This document shows, in pieces, positions 16,805 through 24,987 of a stretch of 35,722 nt of DNA. Position 1 is the stretch's first letter, and each line of letters opens with the position of its first letter. The notes under the pieces are model-generated. The model was not told the DNA's origin. It did no database searches and saw only the letters and a list, made by a program, of their open reading frames with translations. The DNA is taken from the NCBI GenBank assembly GCA_025360085.1, contig JANYCW010000010.1, positions 1-35,722 on the forward strand. The letters are read 5' to 3'. The position numbers were made by a program, and so were the translations under genes. This DNA comes from Actinomycetes bacterium. GTDB lineage: Bacteria; Actinomycetota; Actinomycetes; Nanopelagicales; Nanopelagicaceae.

Positions 16805-16877
16805 GCGTTCGTAGCTCAACGGATAGAGCATCTGACTTCGGATCAGAAGGTTGGGGGTTCGAGTCCCTCCGGGCGCA
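16805..16877 (+). tRNA. tRNA-Arg (anticodon TCG)
   Basis: A 73-nt cloverleaf can be drawn. The acceptor stem is GCGTTCG/CGGGCGC (with G-T pairs). The D-arm is GCTC...GAGC, and the anticodon arm is TCTGA-CTTCGGA-TCAGA with TCG at positions 34-36. The variable loop is AGGTT, the T-arm is GGGGG-TTCGAGT-CCCTC, and the discriminator is A. CCA is not encoded. It decodes CGN arginine codons. Its 3' half is repeated at 1653-1691; no second copy is seen downstream within the window. Confidence 0.95.
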
Positions 16878-16927
16878 CTGTGGTTTGTAGATTTGTGTCG
16901 CATGAAAATACCGACATTATTAAATGT

Positions 16928-17224
16928 TTACATCGGCACTGATTCGTAAATTTTCATTCCATTTTTATTAGGGCAGCCGTTTGCAATTTCTATTGCAGCC
17001 TCCATGTCTGGCGCGTTGATGATGGAATAACCACTCACAATGCCCATCTCTTGAGTTACATCAATCGCCTTATTTGCCTTAACATCTTTTCCGCCCATAA
17101 GTGGGTTTCCGATGTCCACTACGCTTTTACTTATGGAGTGAAACCAACTCATCCAAGCGTCCATTTGTTCTTTTGTGTTCTCGACTTCGCTATCTACGTT
17201 GTATAGAAATACAAATTTTTTCAT
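16928..17224 (-). CDS. YCII-related small protein
   Basis: 98 aa, the length of single-domain YCII/dimeric alpha-beta barrel proteins. It starts MKKFVFLYN and contains the late signature VSGYSIINAPDMEAAIEIANGCP, typical of the family (GGYFLVEA..deAveia..CP). The reaction is unknown; related proteins are often encoded with ArsR or sigma regulators. Its start overlaps the ArsR stop by four bases, so the two are translated together and probably controlled by the ArsR operator. Cytoplasmic. Confidence 0.8.
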   Translation of the reverse strand: MKKFVFLYNVDSEVENTKEQMDAWMSWFHSISKSVVDIGNPLMGGKDVKANKAIDVTQEMGIVSGYSIINAPDMEAAIEIANGCPNKNGMKIYESVPM

Positions 17225-17586
17225 TTCTTCTCCTGGGTCACTAAATTTTTCTGATATTGGATAGTGTGAGCATAATTTTCGAGGCTTTCAGTTCCGCTAT
17301 CCCAATATGCGTGGAATTGCAGCAGCCAGTCTTGGATGCCTCGAAGTGATGCCCGATTGAGCGTAAGAAAATTTACTCGTCCACTTTTCTGACGTTTTAC
17401 GATTTTTGCATTTTCAAGCAGTTTAATGTGCTTGTGAATTGCAGGTAGCGATAAGCCTTGTTTTAAAGCTAATTGACTAATGGATGAGGGTTGAAGACTT
17501 AAACTATAAATGATCGCACGCCGATGCTCATTGGCCAGAGCATCGAACATGAGATCTAATTGTTGGGCCTTCTTCTTCTCATTCAT
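17221..17586 (-). CDS. ArsR-family winged-helix regulator
   Basis: 121 aa. Winged-helix domain at about residues 10-85: FDALANEHRRAIIYSLSLQP, then recognition region ISQLALKQGLSLPAIHKHIKLLENAKIV and the wing KRQKSGRVNFLTLNR. The C-terminal tail has an IQDWLLQFHAYWD segment, as in the non-metal ArsR subgroup linked to SRPBCC/YCII proteins. No metal-binding Cys pair (CVC) is present, so metal sensing is unlikely. The start codon at 17586 lacks a ribosome-binding site but lies directly after a consensus promoter, which suggests a leaderless mRNA. It probably represses itself and YCII, and perhaps the divergent hydrolase. Confidence 0.87.
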   Translation of the reverse strand: MNEKKKAQQLDLMFDALANEHRRAIIYSLSLQPSSISQLALKQGLSLPAIHKHIKLLENAKIVKRQKSGRVNFLTLNRASLRGIQDWLLQFHAYWDSGTESLENYAHTIQYQKNLVTQEKK

Positions 17587-17592
17587 TATGGT

Positions 17593-17611
17593 TAACTTAT
17601 AGGTTAAGTTA
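17593..17611. promoter_or_regulatory. Palindromic operator of the ArsR/YCII operon
   Basis: TAACTTA, 5-nt spacer TAGGT, TAAGTTA: perfect 7-bp arms, centred over the -10 element of the ArsR promoter and seven bases from the ArsR start codon. Binding here would block RNA polymerase, so autorepression is the simplest reading. Confidence 0.65.
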
Positions 17612-17623
17612 TTATCGTGTCAA
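17596..17623 (-). promoter_or_regulatory. Sigma-70-type promoter of ArsR/YCII
   Basis: On the - strand a perfect TTGACA (17623-17618), 16-bp spacer and TATAAG (17601-17596). Transcription would start about seven bases further on, at or within three bases of the ArsR ATG (17586), giving a leaderless or nearly leaderless transcript. Confidence 0.7.
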
Positions 17624-17725
17624 TAGTAAAAATGGCTCGCCTAAAGGCCGTTTTTTGCGAATATAACTTTTTTGGATAAAACCGTTACCCTGCAGACTCT
17701 ATCCGCACCGAGAAAGGCATCTGAA

Positions 17726-18589
17726 ATGATTGTCGAAATTAATGGCGCCAAATTAAATGTTGAGATTATTGGAAAGGGTGATGGTAAGCCCGTACTAATT
17801 GCCCACCATGGCGGAGGCGGAATCGGCTCACTTGCTGAACCAAAGGCAACCTACGGTCCGCTTTCAGATATTTTTCAAGTTGTTGTTTTTGATGCGCGCG
17901 GTTGTGGCAATAGCGAGATTGTCGGACCTTACTCTCATGAACAGTGGGCGGCAGATGTAGATGGCCTGCGGCATTGGATGGGTGCGGAAAAGATTGTAGT
18001 CGCTGGCGGTTCCTATGGTGGATTTATCTCACTTGAATATGCGGTGCGATACCCAGAACATACCGGAGCTATTCTTCTTCGCGATACTTCTGCAGATTCC
18101 GATAACTTCAAGACACTTGAAGAGAATGCTAAAAATCAAGATCGTGTTGAAATTAATTGGGATAACTTCAACAGATATTGGACGGGACATATTCGCGATG
18201 ATGCCGATCTAAAGGCTTGTTGGGCAGAGCTCATCCCGCTGTATGATTTTAATTACGACCCAAAGGAATCTGCTGCGCGGGTAGAGGCAGGTTTTTATCA
18301 CCATGAAGCACACAACTACTGTTTTACGCATAACTCACCAAATTATGATTTGAAACCGATTCTTCACACAATTAAGGCTCCAACACTTGTCACTGTTGGT
18401 CGTACCGATTGGGTGACACCAGTTTCTTCGGCCCAAATTATTGCCGACGGAATTCCGAATTCGCGCTTAGTTATCTTTGAAAAGTCAGGTCACTCGCCTC
18501 AGTTTGAAGAGTATGACTTGTTCCAGAAGGTTCAGCGTAAATTTATCGCCGATTATTTGCCGCACTTAGTGGCGCCTACGGTACGGTAA
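17726..18589 (+). CDS. Alpha/beta hydrolase, proline-iminopeptidase-like
   Basis: 287 aa. Oxyanion motif AHHGGGGIG, strand VVVFDARGCGNSE, nucleophile elbow GGSYGGF with Ser96, acid TVGRTDWVTP and base SGHSPQFE, so the catalytic triad is complete. DARGCGNS and the HGG motif resemble proline iminopeptidases and related hydrolases, but substrate cannot be assigned; esterases and C-C hydrolases share the layout. The ATG at 17726 is chosen because GAGAAAGG lies upstream; an in-frame TTG at 17672 has no site. It is divergent from ArsR/YCII and might share its operator. The stop is adjacent to the end of the converging amidase fusion. Confidence 0.8.
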   Translation: MIVEINGAKLNVEIIGKGDGKPVLIAHHGGGGIGSLAEPKATYGPLSDIFQVVVFDARGCGNSEIVGPYSHEQWAADVDGLRHWMGAEKIVVAGGSYGGFISLEYAVRYPEHTGAILLRDTSADSDNFKTLEENAKNQDRVEINWDNFNRYWTGHIRDDADLKACWAELIPLYDFNYDPKESAARVEAGFYHHEAHNYCFTHNSPNYDLKPILHTIKAPTLVTVGRTDWVTPVSSAQIIADGIPNSRLVIFEKSGHSPQFEEYDLFQKVQRKFIADYLPHLVAPTVR

Positions 18590-18590
18590 T

Positions 18591-20717
18591 TTAAGGTGTA
18601 ATTATTTTTTCTATGGCGATAGCAATCTCTAAGAGTTCAATGTCGCTACCTTTTAAAGTTGCCAATTGAAGTCCAATAGGCATGCCATCAGGTGAGAAAG
18701 CACAAGGGAGGGAGATAACGGGGTCACCTGTAATATTAAAAACAGCTGTATAAACTCCTTCGGCGGCACCCTCTGGGGTATCAATGGGAGGCGTTGTTAC
18801 TGGGGCAACATAGGGAGCTGAAGGCCGAAGTAATACATCACATTGCGCATACATCTCTGGGACCCTCTGTAGTAATTGTCGGCGGCCCTCCATGGCGTTT
18901 TCATATTGCTCTTGTGTTATTGATTTAGAAGCCTGAAGTAAACGAAGCGTCTCTGGACCATAATGCTGCGGTTTGTGTGAAACCAGCTGGCCATGTGTTT
19001 GCCAGATTTCAAAAAGCAGAGAATCTTCGAAAATAGAATCTAGTTCATTAATTAGTGAATCATCCAACTCAATAATAATCGCGCCACAGGAAGCTAAATC
19101 GTTAATAGATTGTCGCACGGCAAATGCGACTTCTTGTGAGAGTGCAGGATGTTTAAAATCAGAGGCCAGTATTCCAATTCGCATTCCTCGGATTTCCCGA
19201 GGTTTTATTGGAGTCAGATCATTTGTCAGTCCTTGAAAAACTCTTATTGTCCATGCCACATCTTTTGCAAGTAATCCCACGTGATCATAAGTTGGTGATA
19301 GCGCAGTAACTCCCTCCAATGAAATGGCACCGTAACTTGGTTTGAAACCAACGCAGTTGCAATAATGGGCAGGTATGCGGATTGAACCGCCAGTGTCGGT
19401 TCCTATGGCAACTTCACAAACGCCGGCTCCGACTAAGGAGGCCGAGCCACCACTAGAACCACCAGCAGTGCGTAACACATTAAAGGGGTTCATAGCCTCA
19501 GCAACATCTGGGTGCGTAGCACCGGCTGCGTATTCCAAGAGTGTACTAGTTGCAAAAATATCAGCCCCTAAAGCGCGCAACTGTGAAATAACAGGAGCAT
19601 CATTTTCAGCTGGCTTTGATTTCATGTCAATAGGGTTGCCATTTCCCCGAGGCTGACCGGCAATATCAACAATATCTTTGACAGCTATCTGCACACCATG
19701 GAGTGGTCCGCTGCCGTTGCGTATGGGTGCATCTATCAAATGAACAATGGCATTAAGTGGTTTACCTAATCGATAGGCTCTTTCATATGTGGCGAGCAAA
19801 CGCAAATTTTCAATCTCACAAACCCGCTCGCCCCGCTCAATAGCGTGAATAAGTCGTCCCACATGAGTTGTAAGTGGCCCATTTAGATCTCGTATTAAGT
19901 CATCGACTTCAGTTTTTCGTTTCCGAATTGCTAGGTCACGATAAATACCACTATGTGTCTTTGCGCTCGCGCGATTAAAAGCAACGAGTCGAACCAAAGA
20001 CCCTTCAAGATCATCTGGGTCGAAACCATCAAAACTCTCGGGTTTTACAGGGGATTGAGCCAGAACCTCTCTGGCAATAGCAAGCATTAGTGGTTTGAAC
20101 TCTTCACTCTCAAGAGCATCGGCTATTGAGAGATCTGAAACAGCTCCTGCATACAACATTGCACCGTAAGCCTCTTTGCCCCAAAGAAAGCCCAAAATAT
20201 TATCCGTCGCTTGTGCATATGGAAGGCAAGCTACTAACTCCTTCACTCTTGGCGTGATTTCATGAGTAAAGAGTTCTCCGACTCGAAATGTAGCTATATT
20301 GCCCTGCAGAATCCGTCCCGGTTCCAAATAATCGGCCCCGAAATTTACAAAACTCACAATCAATTTCTCTTCACCTACGACTGCTACAAGTTCATGTGCA
20401 GTGAGTCCATTTTGAAATGTAACGACATATCCATTGGGAGTAATTCGCCCACGCAGAAGTTCTGCAGCAGCAGCTGTGTGGTGAGATTTTACCGCTACGG
20501 CAACATGTTCAATCTTTGGGGGTAATTGGTCTGGTGTTATGGCTTTTGCAGAAACTGTAAAGTTTTCGACAGGACCTTCGATGCGAAGCCCATTCTTGTT
20601 GATGGCATCCACATGAGTCTGATCAAGGTCGCACAGTGTTACATCATGGCCTGCTCTAATCATGTGGGCACCTATCGTGCCTCCAATGGCACCTGCTCCA
20701 ATAATTGTAATCTCCAT
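18591..20717 (-). CDS. Ketopantoate reductase-like / amidase-signature fusion protein
   Basis: 708 aa, two full-size enzymes in one frame. Residues 1-295 are a 2-dehydropantoate 2-reductase (PanE/ApbA) homologue: NAD(P) motif GAGAIGGTIG at 7-16, AVKSHHT, FQNGL with Asn103, WGKEAYG with Lys181, and KRKTEVDDL with Glu270. These match the Asn/Lys/Glu catalytic set of PanE. Residues about 310-708 are an amidase-signature hydrolase with Lys347 (IAVKDIVD), the Ser pair in GGSSGGSA (421-422) and nucleophile Ser445 (GTDTGGSIRIPA). Both active sites look intact. The start at 20717 has AAAGGG upstream. It is transcribed away from the peptide-import cluster. Likely roles are amide hydrolysis coupled to 2-oxo acid reduction; the real substrate is unknown. 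Confidence 0.88.
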   Translation of the reverse strand: MEITIIGAGAIGGTIGAHMIRAGHDVTLCDLDQTHVDAINKNGLRIEGPVENFTVSAKAITPDQLPPKIEHVAVAVKSHHTAAAAELLRGRITPNGYVVTFQNGLTAHELVAVVGEEKLIVSFVNFGADYLEPGRILQGNIATFRVGELFTHEITPRVKELVACLPYAQATDNILGFLWGKEAYGAMLYAGAVSDLSIADALESEEFKPLMLAIAREVLAQSPVKPESFDGFDPDDLEGSLVRLVAFNRASAKTHSGIYRDLAIRKRKTEVDDLIRDLNGPLTTHVGRLIHAIERGERVCEIENLRLLATYERAYRLGKPLNAIVHLIDAPIRNGSGPLHGVQIAVKDIVDIAGQPRGNGNPIDMKSKPAENDAPVISQLRALGADIFATSTLLEYAAGATHPDVAEAMNPFNVLRTAGGSSGGSASLVGAGVCEVAIGTDTGGSIRIPAHYCNCVGFKPSYGAISLEGVTALSPTYDHVGLLAKDVAWTIRVFQGLTNDLTPIKPREIRGMRIGILASDFKHPALSQEVAFAVRQSINDLASCGAIIIELDDSLINELDSIFEDSLLFEIWQTHGQLVSHKPQHYGPETLRLLQASKSITQEQYENAMEGRRQLLQRVPEMYAQCDVLLRPSAPYVAPVTTPPIDTPEGAAEGVYTAVFNITGDPVISLPCAFSPDGMPIGLQLATLKGSDIELLEIAIAIEKIITP

Positions 20718-20765
20718 ACCAACCAACCCTTTCGTCAGCAAAAGATAGCCCTACTTTCGCAATTT

Positions 20766-20779
20766 AACTATTGATGGTT
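20766..20779. promoter_or_regulatory. Dyad in the divergent promoter region
   Basis: AACTATTGATGGTT reads AAC-n-AT-nn-AT-n-GTT, symmetric at 10 of 14 bases, between the divergent fusion gene and SDR gene and just before the SDR start. A possible operator shared by both. Symmetry is incomplete. Confidence 0.35.
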
Positions 20780-20789
20780 GTATGAGTCC

Positions 20790-21482
20790 ATGAGCGATAA
20801 AAAAACCGCAGTAGTCACGGGCGCAGCACACGGTATGGGCAGTGCGATTGTTGATGCCTTACGGGAAGAGGGTCACACAGTTTATGGGGTCGATCGTGAA
20901 CAGGCAGATCTCTCTAACTCTGACGCTGTTCATGAATACTTTAAAGGCATTGGTCAAGTCGACATTTTAGTAAATTGCGCAGGTGGCGTCGTTGGTCAGA
21001 GATTTAAACCTTTAGAGCAGATTAGCGATGAGAATTGGAGCGAAATCTTTAATGCAAACCTCCAAACAACTTTTCTCTGCACAAGAGCCGTTGTAGTTGG
21101 AATGAAGGAAAAAAAATGGGGGCGTATTGTTAACATATCTTCAGGTGCCGGTCGAAGTGTGAGCCTTACAGGAATTCAGGCATATGCCTCAGCAAAAGCG
21201 GCCCAGATAGCTTTTACGCGTCAGATGGCCTATGAACTTGGACAGTTTGGCGTGACGGTCAATTGCATTGCACCAGGCTTTGTACTTTCAAACCCATCAA
21301 CAATTGCACAGTGGGAAAGTTATGGCGAGCAAGGTCAAGTTACGTTACTGGCCGGTATTGCAACGCGTCGATTGGGACAAGCAAGTGATATCGCAAATGG
21401 TGTGACCTTCTTCACTCGCCAGGAGTCTGATTGGGTTACTGGGCAGTGCCTGTCCATCGATGGCGGTCACTCACTCTTCTAA
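20790..21482 (+). CDS. Short-chain dehydrogenase/reductase (SDR)
   Basis: 230 aa classical SDR. Cofactor motif TGAAHGMG at the N-terminus, VDILVNCAG, catalytic Ser in IVNISSGAG and YASAK with Tyr/Lys, then the C-terminal GQCLSIDGG. Asp in VDREQADL after strand 2 suggests NAD(H) preference. The start at 20790 (MSDKKTAVV) fits the family; four extra codons back to a TTG at 20778 are possible. The ribosome-binding site is weak, so leaderless translation may apply. First gene on the + strand of the peptide catabolic cluster, separated from the SBP gene by 180 bases. Substrate unknown, presumably a hydroxy or keto acid released by the pathway. Confidence 0.85.
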   Translation: MSDKKTAVVTGAAHGMGSAIVDALREEGHTVYGVDREQADLSNSDAVHEYFKGIGQVDILVNCAGGVVGQRFKPLEQISDENWSEIFNANLQTTFLCTRAVVVGMKEKKWGRIVNISSGAGRSVSLTGIQAYASAKAAQIAFTRQMAYELGQFGVTVNCIAPGFVLSNPSTIAQWESYGEQGQVTLLAGIATRRLGQASDIANGVTFFTRQESDWVTGQCLSIDGGHSLF

Positions 21483-21514
21483 CCACTTTAGAGTTATAAC
21501 AAAAAGATAACAAT

Positions 21515-21528
21515 AGAAATCGGTTTCT
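21515..21528. promoter_or_regulatory. LacI-type operator upstream of the peptide importer
   Basis: AGAAATCGGTTTCT is a 14-bp dyad with a central CG and one mismatched pair (T/G). AAA-n-CG-n-TTT symmetry around CG is typical of LacI-family operators. It lies 135 bases before the SBP start, in the only long gap of the cluster. No LacI-type gene is in the window. Confidence 0.45.
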
Positions 21529-21662
21529 CATGTAATTTTTAGATGTACGAAAGCAAATTATACTCTAATCTCCACTATACAGATATGTGCAAACATATTC
21601 TCAGCTCAATTTTGAGAGTGAATCGTGCATGTGTTGTCCCGAGAAGACAGGAAAATAAAAGT

Positions 21663-23189
21663 ATGAAATCAAGAAAGTTAGTTCTTGGAGGGTTACTTGC
21701 AGCGGCAACAATTCTTGCAACAGTAGTCGTGCCAATTACAGCAAATGCAGCCCCAACTGGAGATTTGATTTTTGTACGTAACCAGGATTTTGCATCTTTT
21801 AATCCTGACCTCGCACAGAATGACTCTATATTTATCCAACAGCAAGTCTACGAGCCACTTTTCATGATTACCCAAGACGGTAAAAATGTAAGGCCATGGC
21901 TTGCAAAGACTGCAACGGTAGGTTCTGACAAAGTAACATGGACAATCAAACTACGTACAGATATTAAATTCAGTGATGGAACACCAATGACATCAGCAGA
22001 TGTGAAGTTCTCATTGGATAAAGCAACCGCTGGAGATGGTTGGGGATTCCTCAATACCGCAATCGACACTATTTCTACTCCAACTGCCGACGTAGTCGTT
22101 ATTAAGACTAAGTTTCCTTGGGCTCCGTTGCTTTCAGACCTTGCCTGCTTTAGCAACTCAATCTTGAAAAATAATTATGGTGGAGCAACCGCTGCCGATT
22201 TCTTCAAGAGCCCAATAGGTACAGGCCCTTTCAAGCTTGATCACTGGACACCAGGTACTGAAATCAAACTTGTTGCTAACGGTACGTACTGGCAGCCTGG
22301 AAAGCCGTACCTAAACTCAGTGACATGGAAGTACGTTGTTGATGACAACACACGTGAATTCATGCTCAAAGGTGGACAGGCAGATATCAATGAAGAGCCA
22401 CCAGCATCTTCAATTGCATCTCTAAAGGCTGCACCTGGAATCAAGGTCGGTCTATTCCCAGCGGCACAGTCACGCTTTTTAGCCTTCAACCACAAAGTTC
22501 CAGCGCTATCAGATGTGAATGTACGTCGCGCGATTTCATATGCAATTGACCGCAAGGCACTCATCAAGGTTGTTCTTTCAGGCAATGGTTTTGCCTCAAA
22601 CTCAATTCTTGCGCCAAATGTTGGCTTCTATGATGCAAAAACTCCAGGCATCCAGTACGACATGAAGAAGGCCGCAAAAGAGCTTGCAAAGTCAAAGTTC
22701 AAGAAGGGTCTAACCCTCGAGTTCTTGGCTAGCGGTGGAAGTCTTGAAGATACTGCCGTTGCATCAATTCTTCAGGCCTCACTCAAGAAGCTTGGAATCA
22801 CACTTGTCATCAAAACACAAGAGCCAAGCGTAAAGCGCAAGACTCAGAAGGCAATGGAATACCAGATGACAACTACAGGTTGGACTATGGATATCTCAGA
22901 CCCTGATGAACTTCTTACTTTCGCTTTGAGTCCAGAAGGCGGCACAAACGCTTTCTACACTAACTACTCAAACGCTAAAGTTATTGAAGCAGTAAAGAAG
23001 GGTCAAACAAATGTTGATCCTAAGGTTCGTCAAATCGCATACTCATTCGTTCAGAAGCAAGTTGCTGAAGATGCGATGATGGGCTTCCTTTATAACGCTC
23101 CTTACAAGTACGCATGGCGCAGCAATATAACTGGGTTCGCAGTAACTCCGACATACAGCTACCACATGGAAGATGTTAAGAAGGGTTAA
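21663..23189 (+). CDS. Peptide ABC transporter substrate-binding protein (SBP family 5)
   Basis: 508 aa. Signal peptide residues 1-28 (LLAAATILATVVVPITANA, cleaved before APTGD). The mature part is a DppA/OppA-type binding protein: VYEPLFMITQDGKNVRPWLAK, WTIKLRTDIKFSDGTPMTSADVKFSLDK, IGTGPFKLDHW and NVRRAISYAIDRKALIK. No lipobox Cys is present at the cleavage site, which is unusual for a monoderm. The start is the ATG at 21663 with CAGGAAAA upstream; a longer frame from 21543 has no signal-peptide character in its first 40 residues. It begins a transporter set followed by two permeases and two ATPases, and feeds the peptidases downstream. Confidence 0.9.
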   Translation: MKSRKLVLGGLLAAATILATVVVPITANAAPTGDLIFVRNQDFASFNPDLAQNDSIFIQQQVYEPLFMITQDGKNVRPWLAKTATVGSDKVTWTIKLRTDIKFSDGTPMTSADVKFSLDKATAGDGWGFLNTAIDTISTPTADVVVIKTKFPWAPLLSDLACFSNSILKNNYGGATAADFFKSPIGTGPFKLDHWTPGTEIKLVANGTYWQPGKPYLNSVTWKYVVDDNTREFMLKGGQADINEEPPASSIASLKAAPGIKVGLFPAAQSRFLAFNHKVPALSDVNVRRAISYAIDRKALIKVVLSGNGFASNSILAPNVGFYDAKTPGIQYDMKKAAKELAKSKFKKGLTLEFLASGGSLEDTAVASILQASLKKLGITLVIKTQEPSVKRKTQKAMEYQMTTTGWTMDISDPDELLTFALSPEGGTNAFYTNYSNAKVIEAVKKGQTNVDPKVRQIAYSFVQKQVAEDAMMGFLYNAPYKYAWRSNITGFAVTPTYSYHMEDVKKG

Positions 23190-23251
23190 TCCTTTTTATT
23201 ATCTTTTAGCTCTAAAATAACTGCTTAACAGAGAGAACGGGTGGCATCAAA

Positions 23252-24193
23252 GTGGGTTACTTAACCTATGTAGGTAAGCGACTCATTCAAACACTACCCG
23301 TTCTCTTTGGCATCTCTGTTGCAGTATTTACAATTGTGCATCTAATTCCAGGTGATCCAGCAGATGTTTTATTAGGCCAAAACGCCACGCCTGAGCGCGT
23401 TAAACTTATCAATCACCAACTGGGAATTGATCGGCCTATTTTGATTCAGTACATAAATTTTATTAAAGATTTATTTCAAGGCTCACTTGGTACGAGTTTT
23501 AGCAATAAAGAGCCGGTCACAAAATTAATTCTTGGACGTCTTCCAGAAACGGGAATGCTTCTTACAGGCGGAATCATCCTCTCTATTTTAATTGCACTGC
23601 CACTTTCGATTTTGGCAGCATCAAAACGAGGCGCAATGCGCGATCAACTCGTGCGCGCTATTCCGATTATTGGCCTTGGCATGCCTCAAGTGTGGATTGG
23701 CGTGATGCTGATTCTTCTTTTTGGACTTAAGTTCCCACTATTTCCAGTCAGCGGCTTTGGAGACACATTCCCAGAACACCTACGATCTATATTTTTGCCC
23801 TCATTGACGATCGCAATTTTACTCTCACCGATTTTGATTCGTAGCTTGCGGGCAAGCATGTTAGAAATTCTTGATTCGGACTACATCTTGACGGCTAGAG
23901 CAAAAGGAATCTCACAAACCCGTATTACTTTCGTGCATGTTTTGAGAAATGCAGTTATTGCTTCGGTCACTGTTCTTGGTATAAATGTCGCCTATCTTGT
24001 TGGCTCGATGGTTATTGTCGAGCGAGTTTTTGTAATCCCCGGGACTGGATCATTGATGATTGATGCAATTGCCAGACGTGACTACCCAATTGTTCAAGGC
24101 GTAACGTTGTACTTCGCTCTGGTTGTTGTCCTTGTTAATTTATTAACCGACCTTATTCATGCAGCTCTTGATCCAAGGGTGGCATTGAAGTGA
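23252..24193 (+). CDS. Peptide ABC transporter permease (DppB-type)
   Basis: 313 aa, six predicted membrane segments. The N-terminal helix YVGKRLIQTLPVLFGISVAVF and HLIPGDPAD are hallmarks of DppB/OppB permeases, as is the cytoplasmic EAA loop near LDSDYILTARAKGISQTRI. The C-terminus ends LTDLIHAALDPRVALK. The GTG start at 23252 follows AGAGAACGGG. It pairs with the next permease, whose start overlaps its stop by four bases, to form the membrane channel. Confidence 0.9.
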   Translation: MGYLTYVGKRLIQTLPVLFGISVAVFTIVHLIPGDPADVLLGQNATPERVKLINHQLGIDRPILIQYINFIKDLFQGSLGTSFSNKEPVTKLILGRLPETGMLLTGGIILSILIALPLSILAASKRGAMRDQLVRAIPIIGLGMPQVWIGVMLILLFGLKFPLFPVSGFGDTFPEHLRSIFLPSLTIAILLSPILIRSLRASMLEILDSDYILTARAKGISQTRITFVHVLRNAVIASVTVLGINVAYLVGSMVIVERVFVIPGTGSLMIDAIARRDYPIVQGVTLYFALVVVLVNLLTDLIHAALDPRVALK

Positions 24194-24987
24194 AATCGTT
24201 AAAGACTCTCTATATCGGTGCTGGCATTCTTGGAACACTTGTTCTTGCTGCAATTTTTGCTCCACTTATCACTTCATATGACCCGACTGAACAGGATTTA
24301 TTACAAACACTTTCCGGCCCGACTAGCGCACACTGGCTTGGTACTGATGCATTGGGTCGTGATGTTTTTTCACGCCTGATGTATGGTGCACGAGTAGATT
24401 TGACTATAGGTGTATTGGCAGTGCTACTTCCTTTTATCATCGGCGTCTCTCTCGGTCTCATGACAGGCTGGTTTGGTGGCAAATTTGATTCATCGGTCAT
24501 GCGAGTAGTTGACACCGTAATCGCTTTTCCATTTTATGTTCTGGCAATTGCATTGGTCTTTATTTTTGGACCAGGCGTCAAGAGCATTGTCGTTGCAATT
24601 ACCTTGGTTGGTTGGGTTGCCTATTGCAGAATTGTGCGAGCGAATGTATTAGTCGCGAAAGAATTAGATTACATTCATGCGGCTAGACTCACTGGGCTAC
24701 CAACTTCGAGAATTTTGCGTCGCCATATGCTTCCGAATGTAATTTCCCAAGCGATTGTGTTTTCCATGAGTGATATCGTCTTGAGTATTTTGGCGATTGT
24801 TTCACTAGGTTATTTAGGTCTAGGGGTTCCAATTCCAACTGCCGAATGGGGCTCAATGATTCAAGAAGGGCAACCATATATTTTGCAACAGTGGTGGCTT
24901 GCAACAATTCCGGGCTTCATGGTTGTCATAGTTGGTTTCGCGCTCTCACTCATTGGCGACGGCCTTGTCTCACGTTTGGAGCGCTAA
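24190..24987 (+). CDS. Peptide ABC transporter permease (DppC-type)
   Basis: 265 aa. It opens with a membrane helix, then FAPLITSYDPTEQDLLQTL and HWLGTDALGRDVFSRLMYGAR, both diagnostic of DppC/OppC permeases. The EAA loop reads ELDYIHAARLTGLPTSRILRR. GTG start overlapping the DppB-type stop; ends directly before the first ATPase start. It is the second channel half of the importer. Confidence 0.9.
   Translation: MKSLKTLYIGAGILGTLVLAAIFAPLITSYDPTEQDLLQTLSGPTSAHWLGTDALGRDVFSRLMYGARVDLTIGVLAVLLPFIIGVSLGLMTGWFGGKFDSSVMRVVDTVIAFPFYVLAIALVFIFGPGVKSIVVAITLVGWVAYCRIVRANVLVAKELDYIHAARLTGLPTSRILRRHMLPNVISQAIVFSMSDIVLSILAIVSLGYLGLGVPIPTAEWGSMIQEGQPYILQQWWLATIPGFMVVIVGFALSLIGDGLVSRLER

Noticed and set aside
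1653-16877. An integrated element lying between the tRNA fragment and the intact tRNA-Arg
   Set aside because: The fragment lies upstream of the intact gene on the same strand. Integration into a tRNA 3' end leaves the fragment downstream, so the geometry is wrong, and the interval holds ordinary metabolic operons with no integrase.
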